DNA of 64,000 bases. It comes from Streptomyces sp. NBC_01116. Its GTDB lineage: Bacteria > Actinomycetota > Actinomycetes > Streptomycetales > Streptomycetaceae. Of the stretch, positions 1 to 7,589 are shown piece by piece; position 1 is the stretch's first letter; each line of letters opens with the position of its first letter. The notes below the pieces were generated by a model. That model made no database searches and had not been told where the DNA came from. It saw only the letters and a list, made by a program, of their open reading frames with translations. A program made the position numbers and the translations under genes. The DNA is taken from NCBI RefSeq assembly GCF_041435495.1, contig NZ_CP108644.1, positions 8,107,501-8,171,500 of the forward strand, read 5' to 3'.

Positions 1-911
1 GCTTCAGCCCTGAGGAACGTACGGTCCTGACGGCACTGGCCGGACTCATCGCCCAGGCCCTGAAGCGCGCCCAGCGCTACGACAGCGAATCGGCCCTCGC
101 CCGCGGACTCCAGGACGCCCTGCTGCCGCACCGACTGCCCGAGGTGGACGGGGTGGACACCCTGGGACGCTACCTCTCCGGCACCCAGGGCATGGACGTG
201 GGCGGCGACTGGTACGACGTCATCGATACCGGTCGTGAACTCGCCCTGATCATCGGCGACGTACAGGGCCACGGCGTCGCCGCCGCCGCGACCATGGGCC
301 AACTGCGCAGCGCGGTGAGGGCGTTCGCGCTCACCAACTACGACCCTCAGGACGTGATCAGCGGCACCAACCGGCTGCTCATCGACCTCGACCCGGGACA
401 GTTCGCGAGCTGCTGCTACATCGCGCTGGACCCGGTGACCGGAGTGGCCCGCGCCGTACGCGCGGGGCATCCGCAGCCCGTGCTGCGGCGGCCCGACGGC
501 CGGACGGAGGTGCTGGACCTGCCCGGCGGCATCGTGCTCGGGATCGACGAGCGGGCGTCCTACCCGGTCACGGAGATGCGGCTCGAACCGGGCGCGATGC
601 TCGCCCTGTTCACGGACGGGCTGATCGAGCGCCCGGGGACGGACATCGACGAGGGGATCGAGAGGCTGCGCTCCACCGTCGAACGCATCGGTGCGGTTCC
701 CCTGGCCGAGACGGCCGACCAGGTCATCGGAGAGGCCAGGGAGGCCATCGACCGCCCCGACGACATCGCGCTCCTGCTCGCCGCCCGGTGGGCGGGGACC
801 GGGACGGTCCGGAAGCCCCGGGAGGCCGGAGTGCCCGGGCCCGACCTGTGGCGCACGTTCAGGGGGCCGGACCCGGGGCGCACGGCGGGCGCACGGGATC
901 CGGCCCCCTAG
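1..911 (+). CDS. SpoIIE-family PP2C-type serine phosphatase, 5' end outside window
   Basis: The frame is open from the first bases of the window (phase starts at base 3), so only the C-terminal part of about 302 residues is seen. The first 35 residues look like the end of a GAF/PAS sensor domain followed by the linker helix ending in LQDALLP, typical of Streptomyces multidomain phosphatases. The PP2C/SpoIIE domain follows, with GGDWYDVI and IIGDVQGHG (metal-binding Asp residues), AGHPQPVL and LFTDGLIERPG. By family, it dephosphorylates an anti-sigma-factor antagonist or similar protein in a partner-switching pathway. An internal GTG at 144 is not the true start because conserved domain sequence lies upstream of it. 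The last 40 residues are Pro/Gly-rich and probably disordered. The TAG stop codon at 909-911 is also the first three bases of the inverted-repeat element that follows. Confidence 0.9.
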   Translation, partial: FSPEERTVLTALAGLIAQALKRAQRYDSESALARGLQDALLPHRLPEVDGVDTLGRYLSGTQGMDVGGDWYDVIDTGRELALIIGDVQGHGVAAAATMGQLRSAVRAFALTNYDPQDVISGTNRLLIDLDPGQFASCCYIALDPVTGVARAVRAGHPQPVLRRPDGRTEVLDLPGGIVLGIDERASYPVTEMRLEPGAMLALFTDGLIERPGTDIDEGIERLRSTVERIGAVPLAETADQVIGEAREAIDRPDDIALLLAARWAGTGTVRKPREAGVPGPDLWRTFRGPDPGRTAGARDPAP

Positions 912-1087
912 GGCGTGTTTCGAAAGTAGCGCAGTCCGCCCGGAGGGCGGGCTCGGCGGCGTCTGGTGCGTGCGATCGCAAGGCGGAGGGTCGCCCCGAT
1001 ACTGGATGTATCGGGGCGATCCCGACAACGCGGCGAGCGTGCGTGCCAGGCGTCGCCGAGCAGGCGGGACTTTCGAAACACGCCCTA
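909..1087. repeat. MITE-like element with perfect 19-bp terminal inverted repeats
   Basis: The ends read TAGGGCGTGTTTCGAAAGT (909-927) and its exact reverse complement (1069-1087). The 179-bp interior carries further imperfect inverted segments and a central hairpin (about 1001-1021, arms ending CCCCGATA and TATCGGGG), so the whole unit can fold into one long stem. It has no transposase ORF. From memory, elements with these ends are scattered in Streptomyces genomes; I could not check copy number. The insertion lies exactly at the stop codon of the phosphatase gene. Confidence 0.8.
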
Positions 1088-1125
1088 GCGGCCGTACTGT
1101 CGATCAGGCATTGATCAGGCGCTGA

Positions 1126-2517
1126 TCAGGCATCGGCCGGGGTCTTCGCCGGTGCGAAGGCGCCGGAGGCCTCCAGCATGCCCTCGCGCTCCACGACCTT
1201 GACCCGCTCACGGCCCTGGGCCGCGCCCAGCGCCTGCTCGTGGGCGTCCAGCTTGTGCCAGCCCTCCCAGGTGGTGAAGCGCACGCCGCGGTCTTCCAGG
1301 AAGGCCTCGACGGCCTCCGGAGCGGGCGTTGCCGGCTGGGGCAGCCGCCCGGCGGCACGGTCCTCCAGGAGACAGGCGACCGTCTCGTTGGCGTCGCCCT
1401 TGGTGTGCCCGATCAGACCGATCGGACCGCGCTTGATCCAACCGGTGACGTAGACCGAGCTCATGTGCTCGTCGCCGGCGATGACGCGGCCCGCCTCGTG
1501 CGGCACGGTGCCGGAGGCCACGTCGAAGGGGAGCTTGGGCAGCTCCTCCGAGTAGTAGCCGACGGCACGGTAGACGCTCTGCATGTCCCAGTCGGTGAAC
1601 CGGCCGGTGCCCCGGACGTTGCCGGTGCCGTCCAGCTCGGTGCGCTCGGTGCGCAGCGCCACGACCTTGCCGTCCTCGCCGAGGATCTCGACCGGGGACT
1701 CGAAGAAGTGCAGGAACAGCTTGTGCGGGCGGTCGCCGACGTCGCGGATCGCCCAGTTCTCCAGGGTCTGCGCGACCATGTTGGCCTGCTTGTTCTCCCG
1801 GCGGGTCGCGATGGAGCCCTCGTCGTACTCGATGTCCTCGGGATTGACGATGACCTCGATGTTGGGGGAGTGGTCCAGCTCCCGCAGCTCCATCGGGCTG
1901 AACTTGGCCTGTGCGGGGCCACGCCGCCCGAACACGTGCACCTCCAGCGCCTTGTTCTCCTTGAGGCCCTGGTAGACGTTGTCCGGGATCTCGGTGGGCA
2001 GCAGCTCGTCCGCCGTCTTGGCCAGGACGCGTGCCACGTCCAGGGCGACGTTGCCGACGCCGAGCACGGCGACCTTCTCCGCGGTGAGCGGCCAGGTGCG
2101 CGGGACCTCGGGGTGCCCGTCGTACCAGGAGACGAACTCGGCCGCGCCGTAGGAGCCCTCCAGCTGGATGCCGGGCACGTCGAGCGCCCGGTCGGCCTCG
2201 GCGCCGGTGGAGAAGATCACCGCGTCGTAGAACGACCGCAGGTCGTCCAGGCCGATGTCGTGCGGGTAGCTGACGTTTCCGAAGAGACGGATCTGCGGCT
2301 TGTCCAGCACCTGGTGCAGGGCCTTGACGATGCCCTTGATCCGCGGGTGGTCGGGGGCCACGCCGTAGCGGATCAGACCGAAGGGCGCGGGCATGCGCTC
2401 GAAGAGGTCGATGGAGACCCCCGGGTCCTGGCAGACCTCGGATTTGAGCAGCGCGTCCGCAGCGTAGATACCGGCGGGGCCGGCTCCGACAATGGCGACG
2501 CGGACGGGGCGTGTCAT
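1126..2517 (-). CDS. fprA: FprA-like NADPH-ferredoxin (adrenodoxin-type) reductase
   Basis: A 463-residue flavoprotein that would pass electrons from NADPH through FAD to ferredoxins, for example those serving P450s or iron reduction. The FAD-binding Rossmann motif VAIVGAGPAG is at residues 6-15, followed by the family motif FGLIRYGVAPDH. A second dinucleotide motif, VAVLGVGNVALDVARVL, marks the NADPH domain, and FFESPVEILG and GWIKRGPIGLIGHTKGDA are further signatures. Length matches the mycobacterial FprA family (about 456 aa). The start is set at ATG 2517 because the Rossmann motif begins 5 residues later and an AAGGA lies upstream; 27 further codons are open upstream but carry no family sequence. 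A weak iron-box-like palindrome lies about 55 bases upstream, which would fit iron regulation. Transcribed alone on the minus strand. Confidence 0.92.
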   Translation of the reverse strand: MTRPVRVAIVGAGPAGIYAADALLKSEVCQDPGVSIDLFERMPAPFGLIRYGVAPDHPRIKGIVKALHQVLDKPQIRLFGNVSYPHDIGLDDLRSFYDAVIFSTGAEADRALDVPGIQLEGSYGAAEFVSWYDGHPEVPRTWPLTAEKVAVLGVGNVALDVARVLAKTADELLPTEIPDNVYQGLKENKALEVHVFGRRGPAQAKFSPMELRELDHSPNIEVIVNPEDIEYDEGSIATRRENKQANMVAQTLENWAIRDVGDRPHKLFLHFFESPVEILGEDGKVVALRTERTELDGTGNVRGTGRFTDWDMQSVYRAVGYYSEELPKLPFDVASGTVPHEAGRVIAGDEHMSSVYVTGWIKRGPIGLIGHTKGDANETVACLLEDRAAGRLPQPATPAPEAVEAFLEDRGVRFTTWEGWHKLDAHEQALGAAQGRERVKVVEREGMLEASGAFAPAKTPADA

Positions 2518-2570
2518 GGCGTGGTGATCCTTCGGGGCGGGCGAACGCGGGCAGGTACAGCGTACGTCGG

Positions 2571-2590
2571 AGGTAAGGGTTGGCTTACTA
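2571..2590 (-). promoter_or_regulatory. Weak iron-box-like palindrome upstream of fprA
   Basis: The arms GTAAG (2573-2577) and CTTAC (2584-2588) flank GGTTGG. This resembles half-sites of DmdR/IdeR boxes, but the spacing differs from the 19-bp consensus, so the match is poor. It is listed because three much better boxes occur at 23.9-27.6 kb in the same window. Confidence 0.3.
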
Positions 2591-2599
2591 GTCTCCACC

Positions 2600-2974
2600 G
2601 CACACCGTAAGCGATCGCCCCGCGGGCCCTTCGGTCGCCCCTGCCTAGAGTGTCCGATTGGCCCTTTTTCGTGTGACGGTATGGGCGATTTGGTTCTTTT
2701 GGGAATTCTGCTCGATGTAGGGCTTATCGTGAACCCTGGGGCATTTGCTTGAGCTTGTTTTCGCCATCACCGCGAGCGAGTGGTGAGCGTCACGTCCGGG
2801 AGCGCGGACGCGGAAGCGGAAGCATCGGTTCCCTTCTGTGCGAACAAAGTTGACGGCGTGACGGGGTGGCCCGACCCGGTAATTACGCCTTTCGATCTTG
2901 CATGGAAAGGGGAATCCGGAATGCGGGGCTTGTTCTGTTCGGCCTTTCTCGCCTACGGTCACCGTCAATCCGGA
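2600..2974. other. Intergenic promoter region of the riboswitch-controlled hydrolase gene
   Basis: No convincing coding sequence was seen. The 154-codon open frame on the minus strand (2645-3109) overlaps the riboswitch and has no recognisable protein features. The segment is clearly less GC-rich than its surroundings (T-runs around 2660-2760), as expected for promoter DNA. A TAATTA at 2879-2884 could serve as a -10 region for the leader RNA starting near 2890, but I cannot fix the transcription start. Confidence 0.5.
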
Positions 2975-3150
2975 TGGAACGCCGAATCCTGCCGCCGTCC
3001 GGGAATCCGAAACCCACTCACGTACGGCAGGAGCGGGGGACCCAGGTAAGTCGCCGATCCGTAACCGGAACGGCTTGGGGTGAAGTCGCACGAGCGTGCG
3101 GCCAGACATCTCCCGTCTGAACCCGACAGCTCACCTCGCAGGCGCCGGAG
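2975..3150 (+). promoter_or_regulatory. ydaO/yuaA-type c-di-AMP riboswitch
   Basis: The leader contains the conserved blocks of this riboswitch class in the right order: GCCGAATCCTGCCG (2981-2994), GAGCGGGGGACCCAGGT (3031-3047), TTGGGGTGAAGTCGC (3075-3089), TCTCCCGTCTGAACCCGACA (3110-3129) and GCTCACCTCGCAGGCG (3129-3144). It ends about 15 bases before the RBS of the LysM/SLT gene. In Streptomyces this class is known to sit in front of resuscitation-promoting factor and related muralytic genes and to shut them off when c-di-AMP is high. The motif match is strong; the exact 5' boundary is an estimate. Confidence 0.88.
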
Positions 3151-3162
3151 AGGAAATCCCCC

Positions 3163-4005
3163 ATGCCCGCACAGGGTAAGCACCGTCGTTCCCCGTCCAT
3201 CTCGCTGCGCCGCGGCCTCGTCGCGGTGACCGCCGGTGGAGCCGTTCTCGCCCTCCCGGTGATCGGCACCACCAGCGCCTTCGCGGCTCCCACCCCCGTC
3301 GCCGCGCCGCAGCAGGCCGTGGCGCCCGCCTCGGCGGCCCAGGCGAATTCCGCCAAGAAGGCCGCGCCCGCCCAGCATTCCGTGGCGGCCGGCGAAACGC
3401 TTTCCAAGATCGCCCGCGAGTATTCCGTCAGCGGCGGCTGGGAGAAGCTGTACGAAGGCAACCGGAAGATCATCGGAGAGAATCCCGATCTTATTCACCC
3501 CGGTATCGAGCTGACCCTCGGAACCAAGGCCGAGGCTCCTTCCGAGGACAAGGCGGGCAAGGCCGCCAAGGCTTCCCCGTCCGCCGCCCGCGGCGGAGAG
3601 GCGGACCGTGCCGACCGTTCGGAGCGCATCAACGCCGCCCCCGTGGCGAAGGCCGCTCCGGCCGCCGAAAAGGCCGTCACGTACACGAACGACCTCGACG
3701 GCTGGATCAAGGAGTCGCTGGCGGTCATGGCCGAGCAGGGCATCCCCGGCACCTACGAGGGCATCCACCGCAACATCATGCGTGAGTCCTCGGGCAACCC
3801 GGCCGCGATCAACAACTGGGACTCCAACGCGGTCAAGGGCACCCCGTCCAAGGGGCTGCTCCAGGTCATCGACCCGACCTTCCAGGCCTACCACGTGCCC
3901 GGCACCTCGACCGACAGCTACGACCCGGTCGCCAACATCACGGCCGCGTGCAACTACGCCGCGGACCGGTACGGCTCGATCGACAACGTCTTCGGCGCCT
4001 ACTGA
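3163..4005 (+). CDS. Secreted LysM-domain lytic transglycosylase (SLT fold)
   Basis: A 280-residue exported peptidoglycan hydrolase. Residues 1-41 form a Sec signal peptide (basic start, hydrophobic stretch, AFA cleavage region). A single LysM domain follows (about 65-112: HSVAAGETLSKIAREYSVSG to IHPGIELTLG), which binds peptidoglycan. A charged Ala/Lys-rich linker runs to about 165. The C-terminal 110 residues are an SLT-like catalytic domain with the glutamate in IMRESSGNPAAIN and the motif KGLLQVI. The RBS GGAGAGG lies just upstream of the ATG. The preceding c-di-AMP riboswitch ties expression to cell-wall growth and osmotic state, as for Streptomyces rpf genes. A perfect 18-bp terminator hairpin follows, so it is monocistronic. 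Confidence 0.92.
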   Translation: MPAQGKHRRSPSISLRRGLVAVTAGGAVLALPVIGTTSAFAAPTPVAAPQQAVAPASAAQANSAKKAAPAQHSVAAGETLSKIAREYSVSGGWEKLYEGNRKIIGENPDLIHPGIELTLGTKAEAPSEDKAGKAAKASPSAARGGEADRADRSERINAAPVAKAAPAAEKAVTYTNDLDGWIKESLAVMAEQGIPGTYEGIHRNIMRESSGNPAAINNWDSNAVKGTPSKGLLQVIDPTFQAYHVPGTSTDSYDPVANITAACNYAADRYGSIDNVFGAY

Positions 4006-4020
4006 TCCTTCGCGACCGAG

Positions 4021-4060
4021 CCCGAGGGGCCCCGGACCTGATGGTCCGGGGCCCCTCGGG
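4021..4060 (+). terminator. Strong hairpin terminator after the LysM/SLT gene
   Basis: A perfect 18-bp stem (CCCGAGGGGCCCCGGACC at 4021-4038, complement at 4043-4060) with a TGAT loop, 16 bases after the stop codon. It has no U-run, as is common in Streptomyces. Confidence 0.88.
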
Positions 4061-4123
4061 TGTGCCGGGCGGCGCCGGCAAGTTACCCCCGGGTTTCTAG
4101 TGACTTACCACGCGATCGACAGT

Positions 4124-4236
4124 AGAACCTGTTCCACTCTGTCGAGAGTGAGGGGTGTCACATGAGGGACGCTAGCAAGTCGAATAGCGGGACCGAGGGT
4201 GTCTCGCGTCGAAGATTCATCACTGGAACAGGTTCT
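4124..4236. repeat. 13-bp inverted repeat bracketing the choA start codon
   Basis: AGAACCTGTTCCA at 4124-4136 is exactly complementary to 4224-4236. The first arm lies in the presumed leader or promoter of choA, the second inside its Tat signal sequence. The intervening 87 bases hold the RBS and start codon. It could be a paired operator or an mRNA fold that limits translation; the length makes chance unlikely but not excluded. Confidence 0.5.
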
Positions 4237-5805
4237 CTTCTGGGTGCTGCGGCGATCGCCGGGCACACCGCACCGGCGTGGGCGGGCGTCCGGGCGGCAG
4301 CAGCGCCGATCGGCTCCGGGGCCCGGGTGCCGGTGCTGGTCGTCGGCACCGGCTACGGCGGCTCCGTGGCCGCCCTCCGGCTCGCCCAGGCCGGCGTCGA
4401 CGTCCATATGGTCGAGATGGGCATGGCCTGGGACGCACCGGGCGCCGACGGCAAGATCTTCGCCAACACCACCAGGCCGGACGACCGCTCCTTCTGGCTC
4501 CGGACCCGGACCAAACAGCCGCTGAGCAACTTCCTCGGCTTTCCCATCGACAAGAACGTCAACCGCTACACCGGCATCCTGGACGCCGAGGAGTTCGGCG
4601 GCATCACCGTCTACCAGGGCCGCGGCGTGGGCGGCGGGTCCCTGGTCAACGGTGGTATGGCCGTCACCCCGCGCCGGGAGAACTTCGGCGCGATCCTCCC
4701 CACGGTGAACGCCCAGGAGATGTACAGCACCTACTACCCGCGCGCCAACAGCGGACTCGGCGTCACCACCATCGACCCCGCCTGGTTCGACAGCGTCGAC
4801 TGCTACCAGTACGCCCGTGTCGGCCGGAAACACGCCCAGCGCTCCGGCTTCCCGTTCCTCTTCGTCCCCGCCGTCTACGACTGGGACTACATGAAGCAGG
4901 AGGCGGCCGGGACCGTTCCGAAGTCGGCCCTGGACGCCGAGATCCTCTACGGCAACAACTACGGCAAGAAATCGCTCCAGAAGACCTACATCGACCGGAT
5001 CAGGGCCACCGGCCGGGTCACCATCTCCCCGCTCCACAAGGTCACCACGGTCACCCCGGCCCCGGGCGGCGGCTACACGGTGCTCATCGACCAGCTGGAC
5101 ACCACCGGCCGGACGGCCGCCACCAAGACCGTCACGGCGGACAAGGTGTTCTTCGCCGCGGGCAGCGTCGGCACCAGCAAGCTGCTCGTCGGCCTCAAGG
5201 CCACCGGCGCGCTGCCCCTCCTCAACAACGAGGTCGGCCGGGGCTGGGGCGACAACGGCAACGTCATGTGCGGCCGCGCCAACCACCTCTGGGACCCCAC
5301 GGGGCAGGTGCAGTCGTCCATCCCCACCGGCGGCATCGACAACTGGGACGCCGGCGGGGCGTTCGCCGAGGTCGCCCCGCTGCCCACCGGGATCGAGACG
5401 TGGGCCTCGTTCTACCTCTCCATCACCAAGAACCCGAACCGGGCCCGGTTCACCTGGAACGCCGCGGCGGGGAAGGTTGAGCTGGACTGGCAGACGGCGT
5501 GGAAGCAGCCGTCCATCGACGCCGCGAAGACCATCTTCGACAAGATCAACCGGAAGGAGGGGACGATCTACCGCACGGACCTCTTCGGGGTCCACAAGAT
5601 CTGGGGCGACCACCTCACCTACCACCCGCTGGGCGGCGCGGTCCTGGACAGGGCCACCGACAACTACGGCCGGCTGCACGGCTACACGGGTCTGTACGTC
5701 ATCGACGGCGCACTGATCCCCGGCAACACCAGCGTGAACCCGTTCGTCACCATCACCGCGCTCGCCGAGCGCAACATCGAACGGATCATCGCCACCGACC
5801 TGTAG
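4162..5805 (+). CDS. choA: Secreted cholesterol oxidase (GMC oxidoreductase)
   Basis: A 547-residue flavoenzyme matching the size of Streptomyces ChoA. It oxidises cholesterol to cholest-5-en-3-one and isomerises it to cholest-4-en-3-one with release of H2O2. A Tat signal peptide (SRRRFITGTG, cleavage near APAWA, residues 15-41) is followed by the FAD motif VLVVGTGYGGSVAALRL (about 57-73). GRGVGGGSLVNGGM contacts the flavin. The active-site His is in TYHPLGGAV and the Asn in GNTSVNPFVTI near the C terminus. Unlike some Streptomyces loci, no P450 gene precedes it. It is followed by a hairpin shared with the convergent gene. An inverted repeat brackets its start codon. Confidence 0.95.
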   Translation: MRDASKSNSGTEGVSRRRFITGTGSLLGAAAIAGHTAPAWAGVRAAAAPIGSGARVPVLVVGTGYGGSVAALRLAQAGVDVHMVEMGMAWDAPGADGKIFANTTRPDDRSFWLRTRTKQPLSNFLGFPIDKNVNRYTGILDAEEFGGITVYQGRGVGGGSLVNGGMAVTPRRENFGAILPTVNAQEMYSTYYPRANSGLGVTTIDPAWFDSVDCYQYARVGRKHAQRSGFPFLFVPAVYDWDYMKQEAAGTVPKSALDAEILYGNNYGKKSLQKTYIDRIRATGRVTISPLHKVTTVTPAPGGGYTVLIDQLDTTGRTAATKTVTADKVFFAAGSVGTSKLLVGLKATGALPLLNNEVGRGWGDNGNVMCGRANHLWDPTGQVQSSIPTGGIDNWDAGGAFAEVAPLPTGIETWASFYLSITKNPNRARFTWNAAAGKVELDWQTAWKQPSIDAAKTIFDKINRKEGTIYRTDLFGVHKIWGDHLTYHPLGGAVLDRATDNYGRLHGYTGLYVIDGALIPGNTSVNPFVTITALAERNIERIIATDL

Positions 5806-5834
5806 GCGCCCCGGAGGACACGGGGAGCCACGGA

Positions 5835-5875
5835 GAGTCCGGGGCCGGGAGTGCCAACCCGGCGGCCCCGGACTC
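5835..5875. terminator. Bidirectional hairpin between convergent genes
   Basis: A 12-bp stem (GAGTCCGGGGCC at 5835-5846 with 5864-5875) closes an inner GGG/CCC pairing. It lies between the choA stop (5805) and the stop of the minus-strand gene (5896), so it can serve both transcripts. Confidence 0.75.
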
Positions 5876-5895
5876 CGTCAGGAGGCGACCGCCTC

Positions 5896-6378
5896 TCACC
5901 CGTGACCGGGCAGGACGCACACCGCGTCGATCCCCAGCACGTGGTTGAGCCGTCCGAACGCCAGCCACGAGCCGACGCTCATCGTCAGCTCCACGATCTC
6001 CGTCTGGCTGTAGTGCGCGGTCATCCGCTTCCAGAAGGCGTCGTCCAGGCCGTGGTGGTCGAGCGTGTACCGCTCGGCGTACTCCGCCGCCAGCCGGGTC
6101 CGCTCGTCGAAGGCGTCGGTCGTACGCCACGCGGTCACCGCCGCGCCGAACTCCTCCTCGACCTTCGCCCCGTCCCGCTCGGTCCGCCAGTCCAGGCAGA
6201 ACAGGCACCCGTTGATCTGCGCGACGCGCAGCCTGGCCGCCTCGAACTCCCGCAGCCCCAGCGTCGTGTGCTCGTACACGGACATCGAGAACGTGGCGGC
6301 GGCCATCCCGATGCCGGGGACCATCTCCCCCCACACGTAACCGATGGGCTCCTGGCCCTCCGGGATATCGATGATCAT
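5896..6378 (-). CDS. Carboxymuconolactone decarboxylase/AhpD-fold protein
   Basis: A 160-residue protein with the core of the CMD/AhpD fold: FEAARLRVAQINGCLFCLDWR (abbreviated: Glu helix then CLFC) and later TEIVELTMSVGSWLAFGRLN. The CxxC motif is present, but the usual following His is replaced (CLFCLDW), so a peroxidatic AhpD-like cycle is uncertain. Family members include AhpD hydroperoxidases and gamma-carboxymuconolactone decarboxylases, and many have no known substrate. The ATG at 6378 overlaps the TGA of the upstream gene (ATGA), indicating translational coupling to the DapB-like oxidoreductase and a shared pathway. Twelve bases further along it converges on the terminator shared with choA. 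Confidence 0.82.
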   Translation of the reverse strand: MIIDIPEGQEPIGYVWGEMVPGIGMAAATFSMSVYEHTTLGLREFEAARLRVAQINGCLFCLDWRTERDGAKVEEEFGAAVTAWRTTDAFDERTRLAAEYAERYTLDHHGLDDAFWKRMTAHYSQTEIVELTMSVGSWLAFGRLNHVLGIDAVCVLPGHG

Positions 6379-7454
6379 GCCGGTCTCCTTCCCAGCCTGC
6401 CTACCGCAGGCCGCAGCGGAACGTCCAGTGCGTCGTACAGGCCCGGCTCCGCGTCCACCAGCCAGTCGATGGCGGAGACGAGGCGTCCGACCGCGGTGGC
6501 GTTCCCGCCCGCCGACCGGTTCTCGTCCTCGTCGGAGGCCTCGACCGTCACTTCGATACGGGGACGGCCCTCGATCACCACCCGGTGCGCGCCCACCCCG
6601 TCGGGCGGGGAAGGCCAGTCCGGGGCGCACGAGGGATGGATCCGGGTGATGTGCTCGATGACGATGCGCGGCACGCCGTCCACGATGCCCTGCACCTCGA
6701 AGCGCACCGCCCCCTGTGTGCCCGCCGCGAACTCGCCCATCGTGCGGGTGCCGACCGTCGACTCCAGCGCCCGACGGTCCAAGGTCTCGCGGATCTCGTC
6801 CAGTTCGACGTCCAGCGCCCGCGCCATGAGCCGTATCTGACCGCCCCACACCATCGTCGGAACGCTCTCCGCCAGCATCAGCGGTTCGTAGTCCATCGGG
6901 TGCCCCATGCCGATCAGATGGCGCACCGACTCCTCCTGCTCGTACGTGGAGTAGTCGAAGATCTCCTGGCAGCGGATGACGTCCACCTCGGTACCGAGGC
7001 CGCTGACCAGCAGGGGCAGCACGTCATTGCCCCAGCCGGGGTCGACCCCGGAGACGAAGAGGGAACCGCCCCCCTCGGCGACGGCGGCCAGGACCGGGTC
7101 CCGCAGCTCCGGCGGGGCGTTGCGCTGGTCGTAGAGCGGATAGAGGGAGGGCGTGACGACCACCGCGCCGGCCCGGATCGCCCGGCCGATGTCGGCGAGG
7201 GCGTCGTCGGGACGGATGTCGCCGGACGCCGCGTAGACGACCGCCCGGGGGCGGGCGGCCAGGACGGCGGCGATGTCGTCGGTGGCCGCGACCCCGAGCG
7301 TGCGTCCGACCCCGCCGAGTGCGCCCGCGTCGCGGCCGACCTTGGCGGAGTCGTGCACGAGGACGGCGGCGAGTGTCAGCGCCGGATGAGCCTCGACGGC
7401 GCGGATCGCCGCGCGGCCGACGTTGCCGGTACCCCAGACAACCGTGGGAATCAT
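6375..7454 (-). CDS. DapB-fold NAD(P)-dependent oxidoreductase of unknown substrate
   Basis: A 359-residue protein starting with a Rossmann motif (VVWGTGNVGRAAIRAV, residues 5-20). Next comes a segment resembling dihydrodipicolinate reductase and 2,4-diaminopentanoate dehydrogenase-like proteins: VVVTPSLYPLY, SLFVSGVDPGWGNDVLPLL, and an EIFDYSTY segment about residue 165. True DapB is about 250 aa, so this is the longer actinobacterial paralogue group, often found in lipid or steroid catabolic settings; a lysine-biosynthetic role is unlikely. First gene of a two-gene operon with the CMD-like protein (4-base overlap). No regulator is adjacent. Confidence 0.75.
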   Translation of the reverse strand: MIPTVVWGTGNVGRAAIRAVEAHPALTLAAVLVHDSAKVGRDAGALGGVGRTLGVAATDDIAAVLAARPRAVVYAASGDIRPDDALADIGRAIRAGAVVVTPSLYPLYDQRNAPPELRDPVLAAVAEGGGSLFVSGVDPGWGNDVLPLLVSGLGTEVDVIRCQEIFDYSTYEQEESVRHLIGMGHPMDYEPLMLAESVPTMVWGGQIRLMARALDVELDEIRETLDRRALESTVGTRTMGEFAAGTQGAVRFEVQGIVDGVPRIVIEHITRIHPSCAPDWPSPPDGVGAHRVVIEGRPRIEVTVEASDEDENRSAGGNATAVGRLVSAIDWLVDAEPGLYDALDVPLRPAVGRLGRRPA

Positions 7455-7541
7455 GCGCGGAGGGTAGCCCCCGGACCCTGCACTTCCCAGAGCCGTGCGG
7501 GACCCAGTTCGTCCGGTGGAAAGGGGGGTTCCCGAGGACGG

Positions 7542-7581
7542 GTGTTCCCGGGCCGGAGACGTTCCGCCCGCCCGGGAACAC
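7542..7581 (-). terminator. Terminator of the beta-helix glycosidase gene
   Basis: A 12-bp perfect stem (GTGTTCCCGGGC at 7542-7553 with 7570-7581) and 16-base loop, lying 8 bases beyond the stop codon on the minus strand. Confidence 0.75.
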
Positions 7582-7589
7582 GACAGCGG

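Noticed and set aside
2645..3109. A 154-codon minus-strand frame between fprA and the hydrolase
   Set aside because: It runs through the conserved riboswitch blocks and has no protein features, no good RBS and atypical composition.
4105..5679. A 524-codon minus-strand frame opposite choA
   Set aside because: choA on the plus strand has complete family motifs; the antisense protein has no recognisable fold.
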